In this document: one piece after another, positions 1 to 5,701 of the stretch
Layout: each line of letters begins with the position of its first letter
Numbering within the stretch: the stretch's first letter is position 1
Source: Treponema sp.
GTDB taxonomy: Bacteria > Spirochaetota > Spirochaetia > Treponematales > Breznakiellaceae
Direction of reading: 5' to 3'
Assembly (NCBI GenBank): GCA_031254385.1
Contig: JAIRUO010000182.1
Span: 1-5,701, forward strand
Length of the DNA stretch: 5,701 nt
Made by a program: the position numbers and the translations under genes
The notes under the pieces: model-generated
The model's database searches: none
What the model was told of the DNA's origin: nothing
The model's input: the letters and a program-made list of their open reading frames with translations, nothing else

Positions 1-1244
1 ACTCCCCAGCGCCGGAAAAGCGCACCACCCAAAAGCGCGTCATAGGATTCTACCGCGTCATCCAGGGTCTGGTCTCCTAGCCCCAGATTCTGCATAAAGC
101 GCAGTTCCTCAAGGTAGCGAGCAGGATAGCCCTGGAGCCGCAGAAGATCGGCGTATTCCCTTCTGTCCCTGGCATAAGGGTTCAGCCTAAGCCCCCTGCG
201 GTATTCAAAGAGGGCCTGCTCGACAAGGTTGCGGGCGCGGAAATCCCTGGCCCGGTTAAAATGCCAGGAAGCCAGTTGGACGCGCCGGGTATCTTCCACC
301 CTGGTTCCGGAAATTAGCAGATCTTCTAAAGCAAAACGTATGAATTCATCTTCCGGCGCAATGGCAATTGCAGTAGTTAAAACGGTAATGGCTTCGGTGC
401 TACGGCCCATCCTGATAAACGACATTCCCTTAAGATACCAAGCGCCAGCGTCCTGCCGGTTTTTGGCAATCAGCTCATCGGCAAGGCGCGAGGCTTCGTC
501 ATAACGGCCCGAGCGGTAACGGAGAGAAGCCAAAAGGGACTGGGCCGGAATAAAAGAAGGCCGGTAATAAAGGGCTCGCTCCACATAAGTGGAAGCCTCC
601 TGTATACGGCCTTCGCGTGAAGCAAGATATGCGGCGTAGTAATACACCCTATAATCGCCTGAATGCTGAAGCAGGGCCCGCTCAATATACGAGGTTGCCC
701 CCTGCGTGTCACCCATGGAACCCAAAACCAGGGCCATTGAAACAAGAAGCCTCCGGTCATCAGGATAGCGCCTAAAAGCGTCTCTATAGCGCGTAACGGC
801 ATCCCCTGCCCTGCCTCTGGCAATGTCCAATTCCGCAGCGGCAAAGAGAGCATCTCTATTATAGGGTTCGCGGGCAAGAACGTCATTTATGATGAGCGAG
901 GCATCGTCCAGCCGACCCAGGGCAATAAGCGTAAAAGCCTCCAGGTTTGCAAGATCCATGCTCCCCCTGGCCAGAGTACGGGCCCGGCGTACCCATGAAA
1001 GGGCCTCGTCAAATTCCCCAAGTTCGTAATAACACTCCGCCAGGGCCGCTGTTCCTTCCGCATGAGCCGGGTTAAGCCTTAGACATTCGATCAATGATTC
1101 CGCTGCACTGTACCAGTCTTCGGCAACCATGAAAGCCCTGCCCCGCTCGTACCAATAGGACGGGTTTGTACTTTGGGCTGTCAAAACCGGAACTACAGAA
1201 ATGAATAATACGGCACATACTGCCGCAAAAAGAATCTTATTCAT
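1..1244 (-). CDS. Secreted TPR-repeat protein (partial, 3' end outside window)
   Basis: The frame is open from the ATG at 1244 to the left edge: 414 complete codons and no stop, so the C-terminus is missing. The start MNKILFAAVCAVLF leads into a Sec signal peptide (hydrophobic ~4-21) with probable cleavage after LTA (21-23), before QS. This predicts a periplasmic or outer-membrane-associated product. From about residue 28 to 299 there are eight tetratricopeptide units in exact 34-residue register; examples are YYELGEFDEALSWVRRA (about 72-88), RYRSGRYDEASRLADEL (about 242-258) and FIRMGRSTEAITVLTTA (about 276-292). Residues ~300-414 hold a degenerate unit and one further TPR-like pair (FEYRRGLRLNP, ~346-356), then sequence I do not recognise. 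TPR arrays are protein-binding scaffolds and no catalytic motif is visible. It follows tlyC by 23 bases with a strong ribosome binding site. The coding sequence is Arg/Ala/Leu-rich and G+C-rich near the left edge (36 of 60 in 1-60). The function is unknown. Confidence 0.88.
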   Translation of the reverse strand, partial: MNKILFAAVCAVLFISVVPVLTAQSTNPSYWYERGRAFMVAEDWYSAAESLIECLRLNPAHAEGTAALAECYYELGEFDEALSWVRRARTLARGSMDLANLEAFTLIALGRLDDASLIINDVLAREPYNRDALFAAAELDIARGRAGDAVTRYRDAFRRYPDDRRLLVSMALVLGSMGDTQGATSYIERALLQHSGDYRVYYYAAYLASREGRIQEASTYVERALYYRPSFIPAQSLLASLRYRSGRYDEASRLADELIAKNRQDAGAWYLKGMSFIRMGRSTEAITVLTTAIAIAPEDEFIRFALEDLLISGTRVEDTRRVQLASWHFNRARDFRARNLVEQALFEYRRGLRLNPYARDRREYADLLRLQGYPARYLEELRFMQNLGLGDQTLDDAVESYDALLGGALFRRWG

Positions 1245-1248
1245 TTTT

Positions 1249-1258
1249 CCCCTCCCCT
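1249..1258 (-). promoter_or_regulatory. Strong Shine-Dalgarno of the TPR gene
   Basis: The 23-base gap after the tlyC TAA is almost all purine on the minus strand. Its AGGGGAGGGG run contains GGAGG (1251-1255) six bases before the ATG at 1242-1244. There is no terminator hairpin or promoter in so short a gap, so the TPR gene should be co-transcribed with tlyC but translated independently. Confidence 0.7.
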
Positions 1259-1267
1259 AAAGCTCCC

Positions 1268-2056
1268 TTACGGCTGGGCCGCATCCTTGTTAAGGATAAC
1301 CTTAACCATATTTATTTTTCGGCCATCCATGTCCTGAACTATAAATTCTAGATTGTGCCAGACAGCCTTTTCGTATCTTACAGGAATTTTCCCCAGCAAA
1401 TCAAAAACAAATCCGCCCAAGGTGTCAAAATCCTCCACTGGCAGATCGATGCATATATGTTCCGACAGATCCTCAAGGTTTATCCTGGCATCGCAGAGCC
1501 AGGAACCTTCTTCAAGATCCTGAATGTCTTCTTTTTCATTATCGAACTCATCCTGTATGTCCCCAATGATTTCTTCAATAATATTTTCCATGCAGACTAT
1601 GCCGGATACACCGCCGTATTCATCAATTGCCACAGCGATATGAACTTTACGCCGCCTTAGCTCGCGGAGGAGTTCATCAATATGCTTTGACTCCGGGACA
1701 AAGAAGGCTTTGCGAAGAAGCGCGTGTATATCAAAGGGCTCGTTGCGTACCATGCTCTTTAGTACGTCTTTGGCATTAAGTATGCCGATTATCTTGTCTG
1801 TGGTTTCCTCATACACGGGGAAGCGGGTATGGCCGCTCTCGATTATGCGCTCCAGCAGATCCTCTTTGGAAGAAGCAGCGGAAATAAAAACCGTGTCAAC
1901 ACGCGGAACCATTACTTCCTTTACCGTGGTTTCGGATAATTCCACCACTCCCTGGATCATTTCCTGCTGCTCTGTTTCAAGGGAATTATAGGTCTTTTTA
2001 TCCATATCCATTCCAGCCTTTTTGAAGAAAGACTTTAGAAATTGGTTTGCGTTCAT
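1268..2056 (-). CDS. tlyC: TlyC/CorC-type paired-CBS protein, soluble form
   Basis: This 262-residue protein belongs to the CorC/HlyC/TlyC family. Residues 1-45 are a short helical lead. CBS 1 spans ~49-103 (starting VMVPRVDTV; HTRFPVYEE at 76-84). CBS 2 spans ~113-168 and includes the family hallmark DEYGGVSGIV (145-154), followed by an acidic IIGDIQDEFD stretch. The CorC_HlyC transporter-associated domain is ~183-255 (FDTLGGFVFDLLGKIP at 210-225). There is no N-terminal DUF21 membrane domain and no signal peptide, so it is expected in the cytoplasm, like E. coli YbeX/CorC rather than the membrane-spanning CorB/YfjD group. CBS pairs usually bind adenine nucleotides. E. coli CorC has been linked to Mg/Co efflux and more recently to ribosome metabolism; spirochaete TlyC was named a haemolysin, but direct toxin activity is doubtful. 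The ATG overlaps ybeY's stop by 4 bases, with GGAGA nine bases and AGGA four bases upstream. The family call is firm; the physiological role is not. Confidence 0.94.
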   Translation of the reverse strand: MNANQFLKSFFKKAGMDMDKKTYNSLETEQQEMIQGVVELSETTVKEVMVPRVDTVFISAASSKEDLLERIIESGHTRFPVYEETTDKIIGILNAKDVLKSMVRNEPFDIHALLRKAFFVPESKHIDELLRELRRRKVHIAVAIDEYGGVSGIVCMENIIEEIIGDIQDEFDNEKEDIQDLEEGSWLCDARINLEDLSEHICIDLPVEDFDTLGGFVFDLLGKIPVRYEKAVWHNLEFIVQDMDGRKINMVKVILNKDAAQP

Positions 2057-2493
2057 ATTATCCTATCTCCGGCAAGCGAAGCCAATACTTTTTCCTGTAA
2101 TTGCAGCATTGGTTCGTCCGCCTTATTGGTCTTATGATCCATTCCGCTCAAATGAAGAATCCCATGAACAAGGAGCCGTCTCAGTTCCTCGTCCGGTTGA
2201 ACCTTAAAATATTTGGCGTTTTCGTCCAGTGTTTCCAGGGATATGACTATGTCCCCGCTTAGGTAACGTCCACGTTCTGTTTCACCTAACGCAAAAGAAA
2301 GCACATCAGTCGCTTCGTCCTTGTTTCTGTAGCGATTATTCAACTGCCTTATGCAGTTGTTTCCGCAAAAAAGAACCGAAAGATCCCATCTGTCCTTTTC
2401 CAAAAATTTAAGAGCCTTTAGCACATACGTTTTTGCTCTCTTTTCCCATAAAGGCAGAGGAATCTCTTCCGCGTTAAAATTTACCCTGTTCAT
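2053..2493 (-). CDS. ybeY: Endoribonuclease YbeY (rRNA maturation factor)
   Basis: This 146-residue single-strand-specific, zinc-dependent endoribonuclease acts in 16S rRNA 3'-end maturation and ribosome quality control in bacteria studied so far. The diagnostic HGILHLSGMDH motif (110-120) supplies the three zinc ligands H110, H114 and H120. The YRNKDEATDVLSF block (55-67) carries R56, which aligns with the conserved catalytic arginine R59 of E. coli YbeY. GDIVIS (80-85) is the next conserved strand. Length is within the normal 140-170 range, with a short C-terminus. The ATG overlaps the 7TM-HD stop in an ATGA, with GAGG seven bases upstream, and the gene's own TGA overlaps the tlyC ATG in the same way, so both junctions suggest translational coupling. 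Adjacent phoH/ybeY genes are an old conserved pairing; here they are separated by the phosphodiesterase. By eye the gene is less G+C-rich than the TPR gene (25 of 60 in 2281-2340). Confidence 0.97.
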   Translation of the reverse strand: MNRVNFNAEEIPLPLWEKRAKTYVLKALKFLEKDRWDLSVLFCGNNCIRQLNNRYRNKDEATDVLSFALGETERGRYLSGDIVISLETLDENAKYFKVQPDEELRRLLVHGILHLSGMDHKTNKADEPMLQLQEKVLASLAGDRII

Positions 2494-4724
2494 TGGCTGG
2501 CCTCTGTATTGCCGATATTTTCGATTTTAGGATATTCAATCCGGGAATGATAATATGCTGTCAGTACGCCTACAAAGGCTTTTTTGATTTTTTCTAAATC
2601 ACGAAAAGTCAGTTCAGATCTGGACAACTGTTCGTGCTCGACCTTAGCTGCAAACAATTCCTGTATAAATTTTTCCATTTTTGCAGGAGTGGGTTTATCC
2701 ATGCTTCTGACTGCGGCCTCGGCAACATCTGCCAGCATTACTACCGCACTTTCACGTGAACGGGGAGGATTACCCGTATAGCTATAATCTTCCACATTCA
2801 CAGCGGCCTTTTTTACGTCAGTATCTTCCTGTTTAAGGGCCTTGCTGTAAAACCAGGTTATTATTGAATTGCCGTGATGTTCGGCTACAATATCGATCAC
2901 TTCTCTGGGCAGTCCCAACTGCCGCGCTTTTTCCACTCCCAATTTAACATGGCTACGTATGACTGTAGCAGAAAGCTTGGGGTCCATTGCATCATGCGGG
3001 TTATATTCACTCTGATTTTCCACAAAATACATGGGGTTTTCCATTTTTCCTATATCATGATAGTAAGCTCCAACCCTGGCCAGAGCAGCGTTTGCCTTTA
3101 TATCCTGGCACGCAGATTCCGCAAGGTTAGCCACCATGATGGAATGGCTGTAGGTTCCGGGCGCAACAGTAAAGCGGCGGCGCAAAACTGGAGAGTTAAG
3201 ATCAGAAAGCTCTACCAGCCTGAATGAGGTTGCGGCGTTAAGCGCATGTTCCAGCGGCGGCAGAAAACCCAGCACCAGCATCCCTGAGGCAATACCGTTA
3301 AAGGCAGCCCAAAAGAGCAGCGCCGGATACGATCCGGCATCGGCGTAAAAGCCTAAGAGCAAGGCGAACATGGCGGCGCAATTTACGCCTGCAATAAAAA
3401 GACCTGCCTTAACCAGGTCCATGCGTTTTTCCGTATTTTGAACCACAAATGATGCGGCAGCGCCGGAAACCAGGGCAAAAATAAAAGAAGGCATATCATA
3501 AGCATCGCCAAGAAAAGCGGCTAACGGAAGCGTAAATGCCAATAGCAGTGCAAGCCTGGGGTGAATTAAAATTGCGGGTAGCATTACTATAAGGGCCGAA
3601 GGAATTATAAGGGAAACAGGAAGTATGGTATCCTGGAAAAAATTCCGGGCCAGCACCGCGCCTGTTATATACAAAACAGAAAGTATGCAGACTAAATAGC
3701 TTTCTGAATCTCTAAGGTTCCGGTCAATTATACGCTTTCCGCAGAAAAAGAGCAAAAATATAAACAAGAGGAGTAGGCGCAATGCGCGTGAAATTATGCT
3801 GCGCATATCATTGCTCCTCAATCTGGTAAGGATTTCCAGTTCTATCATTTCCTCTTTGGTAATAATAAAACCTTTCCGTATTATCCTCTGCCCCTGCTCA
3901 ATGATCTTAAGTACCGGATCCGTATTGGCGCTAACCTGAGCCACGCGCTGGGCGGTCTCATCAGGAGAGTAAAAAACATTGCTTATTATAAAAGAGTCCA
4001 GTATACGGATTACGGGCATATAAAATTCCAGAGCTGCTGAAACTGCGTTCATCCAATTATCTATTGCTTGCGGAAGCTGCTCCTGGGTAACAATACTGCC
4101 TATAGGAATGCGCTCCCGCTCAATGCGGCTGCCTGAACTGCGTATCAGTTCAACCAGCTCGGGATTAAGCAGTTCCAGTCCAGCGCCCTGGGGCATGGAA
4201 AAAACTCCGTTTCCCATAATACCGTCCAGAACCATAGCAGCCTGATCCAGAAACTCCTGCCGCTCCTGACTATTATAAAGATATTCCAGAATATCAGCGG
4301 AAAAGTAACCGGGAAACCCTGCCTGAATCGCGCTGATAAATTCTTCTTGCGTAGCACTTTCCTGATCATTTACCAATGCGCAAAATTGATTCCAGTTGTT
4401 TTTTGCTTCTTCGGTTATTTGCGTAGAATAATTAAAGACCGCCGGAACCGTACGTTCCTGGGCTTCCCGCTTTATTCGGGTTGCTTCAACATCTTCATAA
4501 CTGACCGGATAATCCGCAATCACATCCCGCTCCGCAACTCTGCCCACTTCAAATTCATCATAATTTATACTGTCGCTGCCAGAGTTCATATATCCTAGTA
4601 CTATGGCAAGTGAAACAACAAAAGCTCCAAGAGCAGCAAGGAAGGGTCCTGATCGGAGAGTATCGTGTATCAATACTCTTAGGCGGATTAAAAGCTCCTG
4701 GTATTTATTTTTTTTCATTGTCAT
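2490..4724 (-). CDS. pgpH: 7TM-HD membrane phosphohydrolase, PgpH-type (probable cyclic-di-AMP phosphodiesterase)
   Basis: This 744-residue inner-membrane protein has the full PgpH architecture. A first membrane segment (~27-46) is followed by a large extracytoplasmic region (~50-300, 7TMR-HDED type). Seven hydrophobic segments follow at ~312-328, 343-360, 367-387, 389-405, 412-428, 438-460 and 467-489. The cytoplasmic C-terminal HD domain spans ~520-725. Metal-ligand candidates are intact: H527 in TYSHS, H556-D557 in HDIGK, H592, H616-H617 in EHHG, and D665 in LADVAEAA. In Listeria and relatives PgpH hydrolyses cyclic di-AMP to pApA; that substrate is transferred here from the family. Two ATGs open the frame (residues 1 and 3, at 4724 and 4718). 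Neither has a good Shine-Dalgarno, so translation probably depends on ribosomes finishing phoH, which it overlaps by 20 (or 14) bases. The 3' end overlaps ybeY by 4 bases. HD domains cut several cyclic nucleotides, so the substrate is less certain than the family. Confidence 0.92.
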   Translation of the reverse strand: MTMKKNKYQELLIRLRVLIHDTLRSGPFLAALGAFVVSLAIVLGYMNSGSDSINYDEFEVGRVAERDVIADYPVSYEDVEATRIKREAQERTVPAVFNYSTQITEEAKNNWNQFCALVNDQESATQEEFISAIQAGFPGYFSADILEYLYNSQERQEFLDQAAMVLDGIMGNGVFSMPQGAGLELLNPELVELIRSSGSRIERERIPIGSIVTQEQLPQAIDNWMNAVSAALEFYMPVIRILDSFIISNVFYSPDETAQRVAQVSANTDPVLKIIEQGQRIIRKGFIITKEEMIELEILTRLRSNDMRSIISRALRLLLLFIFLLFFCGKRIIDRNLRDSESYLVCILSVLYITGAVLARNFFQDTILPVSLIIPSALIVMLPAILIHPRLALLLAFTLPLAAFLGDAYDMPSFIFALVSGAAASFVVQNTEKRMDLVKAGLFIAGVNCAAMFALLLGFYADAGSYPALLFWAAFNGIASGMLVLGFLPPLEHALNAATSFRLVELSDLNSPVLRRRFTVAPGTYSHSIMVANLAESACQDIKANAALARVGAYYHDIGKMENPMYFVENQSEYNPHDAMDPKLSATVIRSHVKLGVEKARQLGLPREVIDIVAEHHGNSIITWFYSKALKQEDTDVKKAAVNVEDYSYTGNPPRSRESAVVMLADVAEAAVRSMDKPTPAKMEKFIQELFAAKVEHEQLSRSELTFRDLEKIKKAFVGVLTAYYHSRIEYPKIENIGNTEASQ
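2501..2504 (-). promoter_or_regulatory. Ribosome binding site of ybeY
   Basis: GAGG on the minus strand, inside the last codons of the 7TM-HD gene, lies 7 bases before the ybeY ATG (2491-2493). It supports this start even though the start overlaps the upstream stop as ATGA. Confidence 0.6.
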
Positions 4725-5640
4725 CGTAGGCTTGTATTATTTTTTTGATAAGGGGATTGCGGACAACGTCATCAGTATGCAGCCAGGAAAAACACAGTCC
4801 CTCCACAGAAGCGAGGACAGACAGGGCGTGCAAAAGCCCTGAATCCTGCCGCTTGGGAAGATCCACCTGGGTAACATCCCCTGTAATGACCGCCCTTGCG
4901 CCTTCTCCAATCCGGGTCAAGAACATCTTCATCTGTTCCTTGGTGGTATTCTGGGCCTCATCCAGAATTACCACACATTCGTTAAGGCTCCTCCCCCGCA
5001 TATACGCAAGGGGGGCAATTTCGATTAATCTGGATTCTTCCATTCTATGTATCACATCATAAGGAATAAGGGATTCCATAGCGTCATATAAGGGCCGCAG
5101 ATAAGGATTTATTTTTTGAATTAGGTCTCCGGGCAGGAACCCGAGGCTTTCCCCTGCTTCCACTACCGGGCGGGTAAGCACCAGTTTCCGCATCTTTTTG
5201 GACAAAACCAGCCGCAAGGCTTCTGCAATAGCCAAAAAAGTCTTGCCTGTTCCGGCAGGGCCTATACAAAAGGCAATATCATGAGACCTCATATCCTTTA
5301 TATAGGAAACCTGATTCTTGCTCCTGGGATATATACGCCTGAATCCACTAGGAATCTGGATAATCCCTTCTTCTGCGGTTTCGGCACCTCCTGTAAGGGA
5401 GCGCACGTATTCGGGAGAGGGAATTTCCCCTTCCCGGACCAGGGTAATTAAGTTATCCATTACCTTTTTAAAGCGGCGCACTCCATCGCCGTTGGCCCCT
5501 TCCAGCCGGATTTCATTACCCCTGGCGGCAATACGGCCTCCAAGAGACCCTTCGATAACCTTTAGGTTTCCGTCATTCGCGCCGCAGACCCCGGATAAAA
5601 TATCCCGGTTATCCAGGACTATGGTAAAACTATCGTCCAA
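4705..5640 (-). CDS. phoH: PhoH/YbeZ family P-loop ATPase
   Basis: This 311-residue cytoplasmic ATPase of the PhoH (YbeZ) family is close to the usual length of about 320. Residues ~20-70 form the N-terminal region typical of the family, including a stretch ending ARGNEIRLEG (39-48). The P-loop domain starts near 105. Walker A is GPAGTGKT (127-134), TRPVVEAGESLGFLPGD (156-172) is a family signature, and Walker B is VVILDEAQN (223-231). TGDVTQVDLP follows as a later conserved motif. The family is a superfamily-1 helicase-like ATPase that accompanies YbeY in many genomes; its exact substrate, probably RNA, is not settled. The name comes from phosphate-starvation induction in E. coli, but I see no Pho box here. 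The start is TTG, fixed by AGGAG five bases upstream and a stop in frame just before. The 3' end overlaps the next gene by 20 bases. It is the first gene of the operon. No catalytic residue appears to be missing. Confidence 0.96.
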   Translation of the reverse strand: MDDSFTIVLDNRDILSGVCGANDGNLKVIEGSLGGRIAARGNEIRLEGANGDGVRRFKKVMDNLITLVREGEIPSPEYVRSLTGGAETAEEGIIQIPSGFRRIYPRSKNQVSYIKDMRSHDIAFCIGPAGTGKTFLAIAEALRLVLSKKMRKLVLTRPVVEAGESLGFLPGDLIQKINPYLRPLYDAMESLIPYDVIHRMEESRLIEIAPLAYMRGRSLNECVVILDEAQNTTKEQMKMFLTRIGEGARAVITGDVTQVDLPKRQDSGLLHALSVLASVEGLCFSWLHTDDVVRNPLIKKIIQAYDDNEKK

Positions 5641-5645
5641 ATATG

Positions 5646-5650
5646 CTCCT
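5646..5650 (-). promoter_or_regulatory. Ribosome binding site of phoH, fixing a TTG start
   Basis: AGGAG on the minus strand lies 5 bases before the TTG at 5638-5640. An in-frame TAA stop at 5653-5655 lies just upstream, and there is no ATG or GTG between it and the TTG. The Shine-Dalgarno match together with that stop therefore makes TTG the start codon. Confidence 0.8.
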
Positions 5651-5651
5651 G

Positions 5652-5671
5652 TTTAGTAGATTATAGTAGAT
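5652..5671 (-). repeat. Tandem 10-base direct repeat over the -10 box
   Basis: Read on the minus strand, ATCTACTATA (5662-5671) is followed immediately by ATCTACTAAA (5652-5661). The two units match at nine of ten positions and are spaced by about one helical turn. The repeat covers the TATAAT box and the predicted transcription start. A short inverted pair, TAGA (5676-5679) and TCTA (5667-5670), partly overlaps it. Such a placement could suit a repressor or activator site, but A/T-rich promoter DNA often shows short repeats by chance, so no binding protein is claimed. Confidence 0.4.
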
Positions 5672-5689
5672 TTAGTCTATGGGTATCAA
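5660..5689 (-). promoter_or_regulatory. Sigma-70-type promoter of the phoH operon
   Basis: On the minus strand a TTGATA -35 box (5684-5689, five of six consensus bases) is followed by an 18-base spacer and a perfect TATAAT -10 box (5660-5665). A transcript would start near 5652-5654, only a few bases before the phoH Shine-Dalgarno site, so the leader would be about 12-15 nt with no room for a riboswitch or attenuator. No other stretch between the genes downstream is long enough for a comparable promoter, so this one probably drives the whole cluster. The boxes are directly visible; their use in the cell is inferred. Confidence 0.75.
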
Positions 5690-5701
5690 TATCACGTCCA
5701 T

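Noticed and set aside
229..504. Open plus-strand frame of 91 codons
   Set aside because: It lies antisense to the TPR gene, whose minus-strand frame encodes continuous, in-register repeats. Its translation has low-complexity Ser/Arg character with no domain signal.
470..886. Minus-strand frame of 138 codons, Trp/Phe/Leu-rich
   Set aside because: It is an alternative frame inside the TPR gene. The real frame there encodes five consecutive TPR units, while this one has no ribosome binding site and no recognisable motif.
1215..1244. Possible lipoprotein signal at C10 of the TPR protein
   Set aside because: The residues before C10 (F-A-A-V) are not a lipobox and the hydrophobic stretch before it is too short. 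The LTA-QS site after residue 23 fits ordinary signal peptidase I cleavage better.
1..1244. DNA-level tandem repeat of 102 bases behind the TPR array
   Set aside because: The 34-residue units are similar only at consensus positions. Their nucleotide sequences differ widely, so this is an old protein repeat and not a recent DNA duplication.
1245..1267. Terminator or internal promoter between tlyC and the TPR gene
   Set aside because: The 23-base gap is a purine-rich ribosome binding site with no inverted repeat, no T-run in the right sense and no -10/-35 pair.
2874..3227. Plus-strand frame of 117 codons
   Set aside because: It is antisense to the HD catalytic domain and last membrane segments of the 7TM-HD gene. 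The minus-strand frame has all the conserved HD residues; this one has no motif.
5318..5656. Plus-strand frame of 112 codons
   Set aside because: It is antisense to the N-terminal part of phoH and crosses the promoter; the composition is what a shadow of a G+C-biased gene gives.

Overview
This is a compact bacterial chromosomal window. Every gene I can support lies on the minus strand and reads from right to left. The order is phoH (PhoH/YbeZ ATPase), a 7TM-HD membrane phosphohydrolase of the PgpH family, ybeY (rRNA-processing endoribonuclease), tlyC/corC (paired-CBS protein) and a secreted TPR-repeat protein that runs off the left edge. The first three junctions overlap, by 20, 4 and 4 bases. 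The last gap is 23 bases and carries a strong Shine-Dalgarno sequence. With one good promoter just upstream of phoH, this looks like a single transcription unit of about 5.7 kb or more.

Origin: the arrangement mixes two known layouts. Gram-positive bacteria usually have phoH-pgpH-ybeY followed by dgkA/cdd/era. Proteobacteria usually have ybeZ-ybeY-corC-lnt with no pgpH. Having pgpH between phoH and ybeY, and a short TlyC-type CorC after ybeY, fits spirochaetes, most likely Treponema or a relative. I infer this from gene order and protein character (moderate G+C, soluble TlyC, secreted TPR protein), not from a database match.

Layout: 5641-5701 holds the promoter (TTGATA, 18 bases, TATAAT on the minus strand), a tandem 10-base repeat over the -10 box and the phoH Shine-Dalgarno site. 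4705-5640 is phoH, with a TTG start. 2490-4724 is the 7TM-HD protein. 2053-2493 is ybeY. 1268-2056 is tlyC. 1-1244 is the 5' part of the TPR gene: 414 complete codons with a signal peptide and eight TPR units in exact 34-residue register. No stretch over 300 bases lacks a gene, and I see no tRNA, rRNA, CRISPR, insertion sequence or phage feature.

How the genes may work together: PhoH and YbeY are ancient partners linked to RNA and ribosome metabolism. PgpH-type proteins hydrolyse cyclic di-AMP at the membrane. CorC/TlyC proteins are tied to divalent-cation homeostasis, and E. coli YbeX has been linked to ribosome quality. A common theme of ribosome/RNA maintenance joined to envelope and ion status is plausible but inferred. 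The TPR protein is the least characterised member. Overall this is a conserved housekeeping cluster. I found no clear sign of an undescribed defence, mobile or catalytic system.
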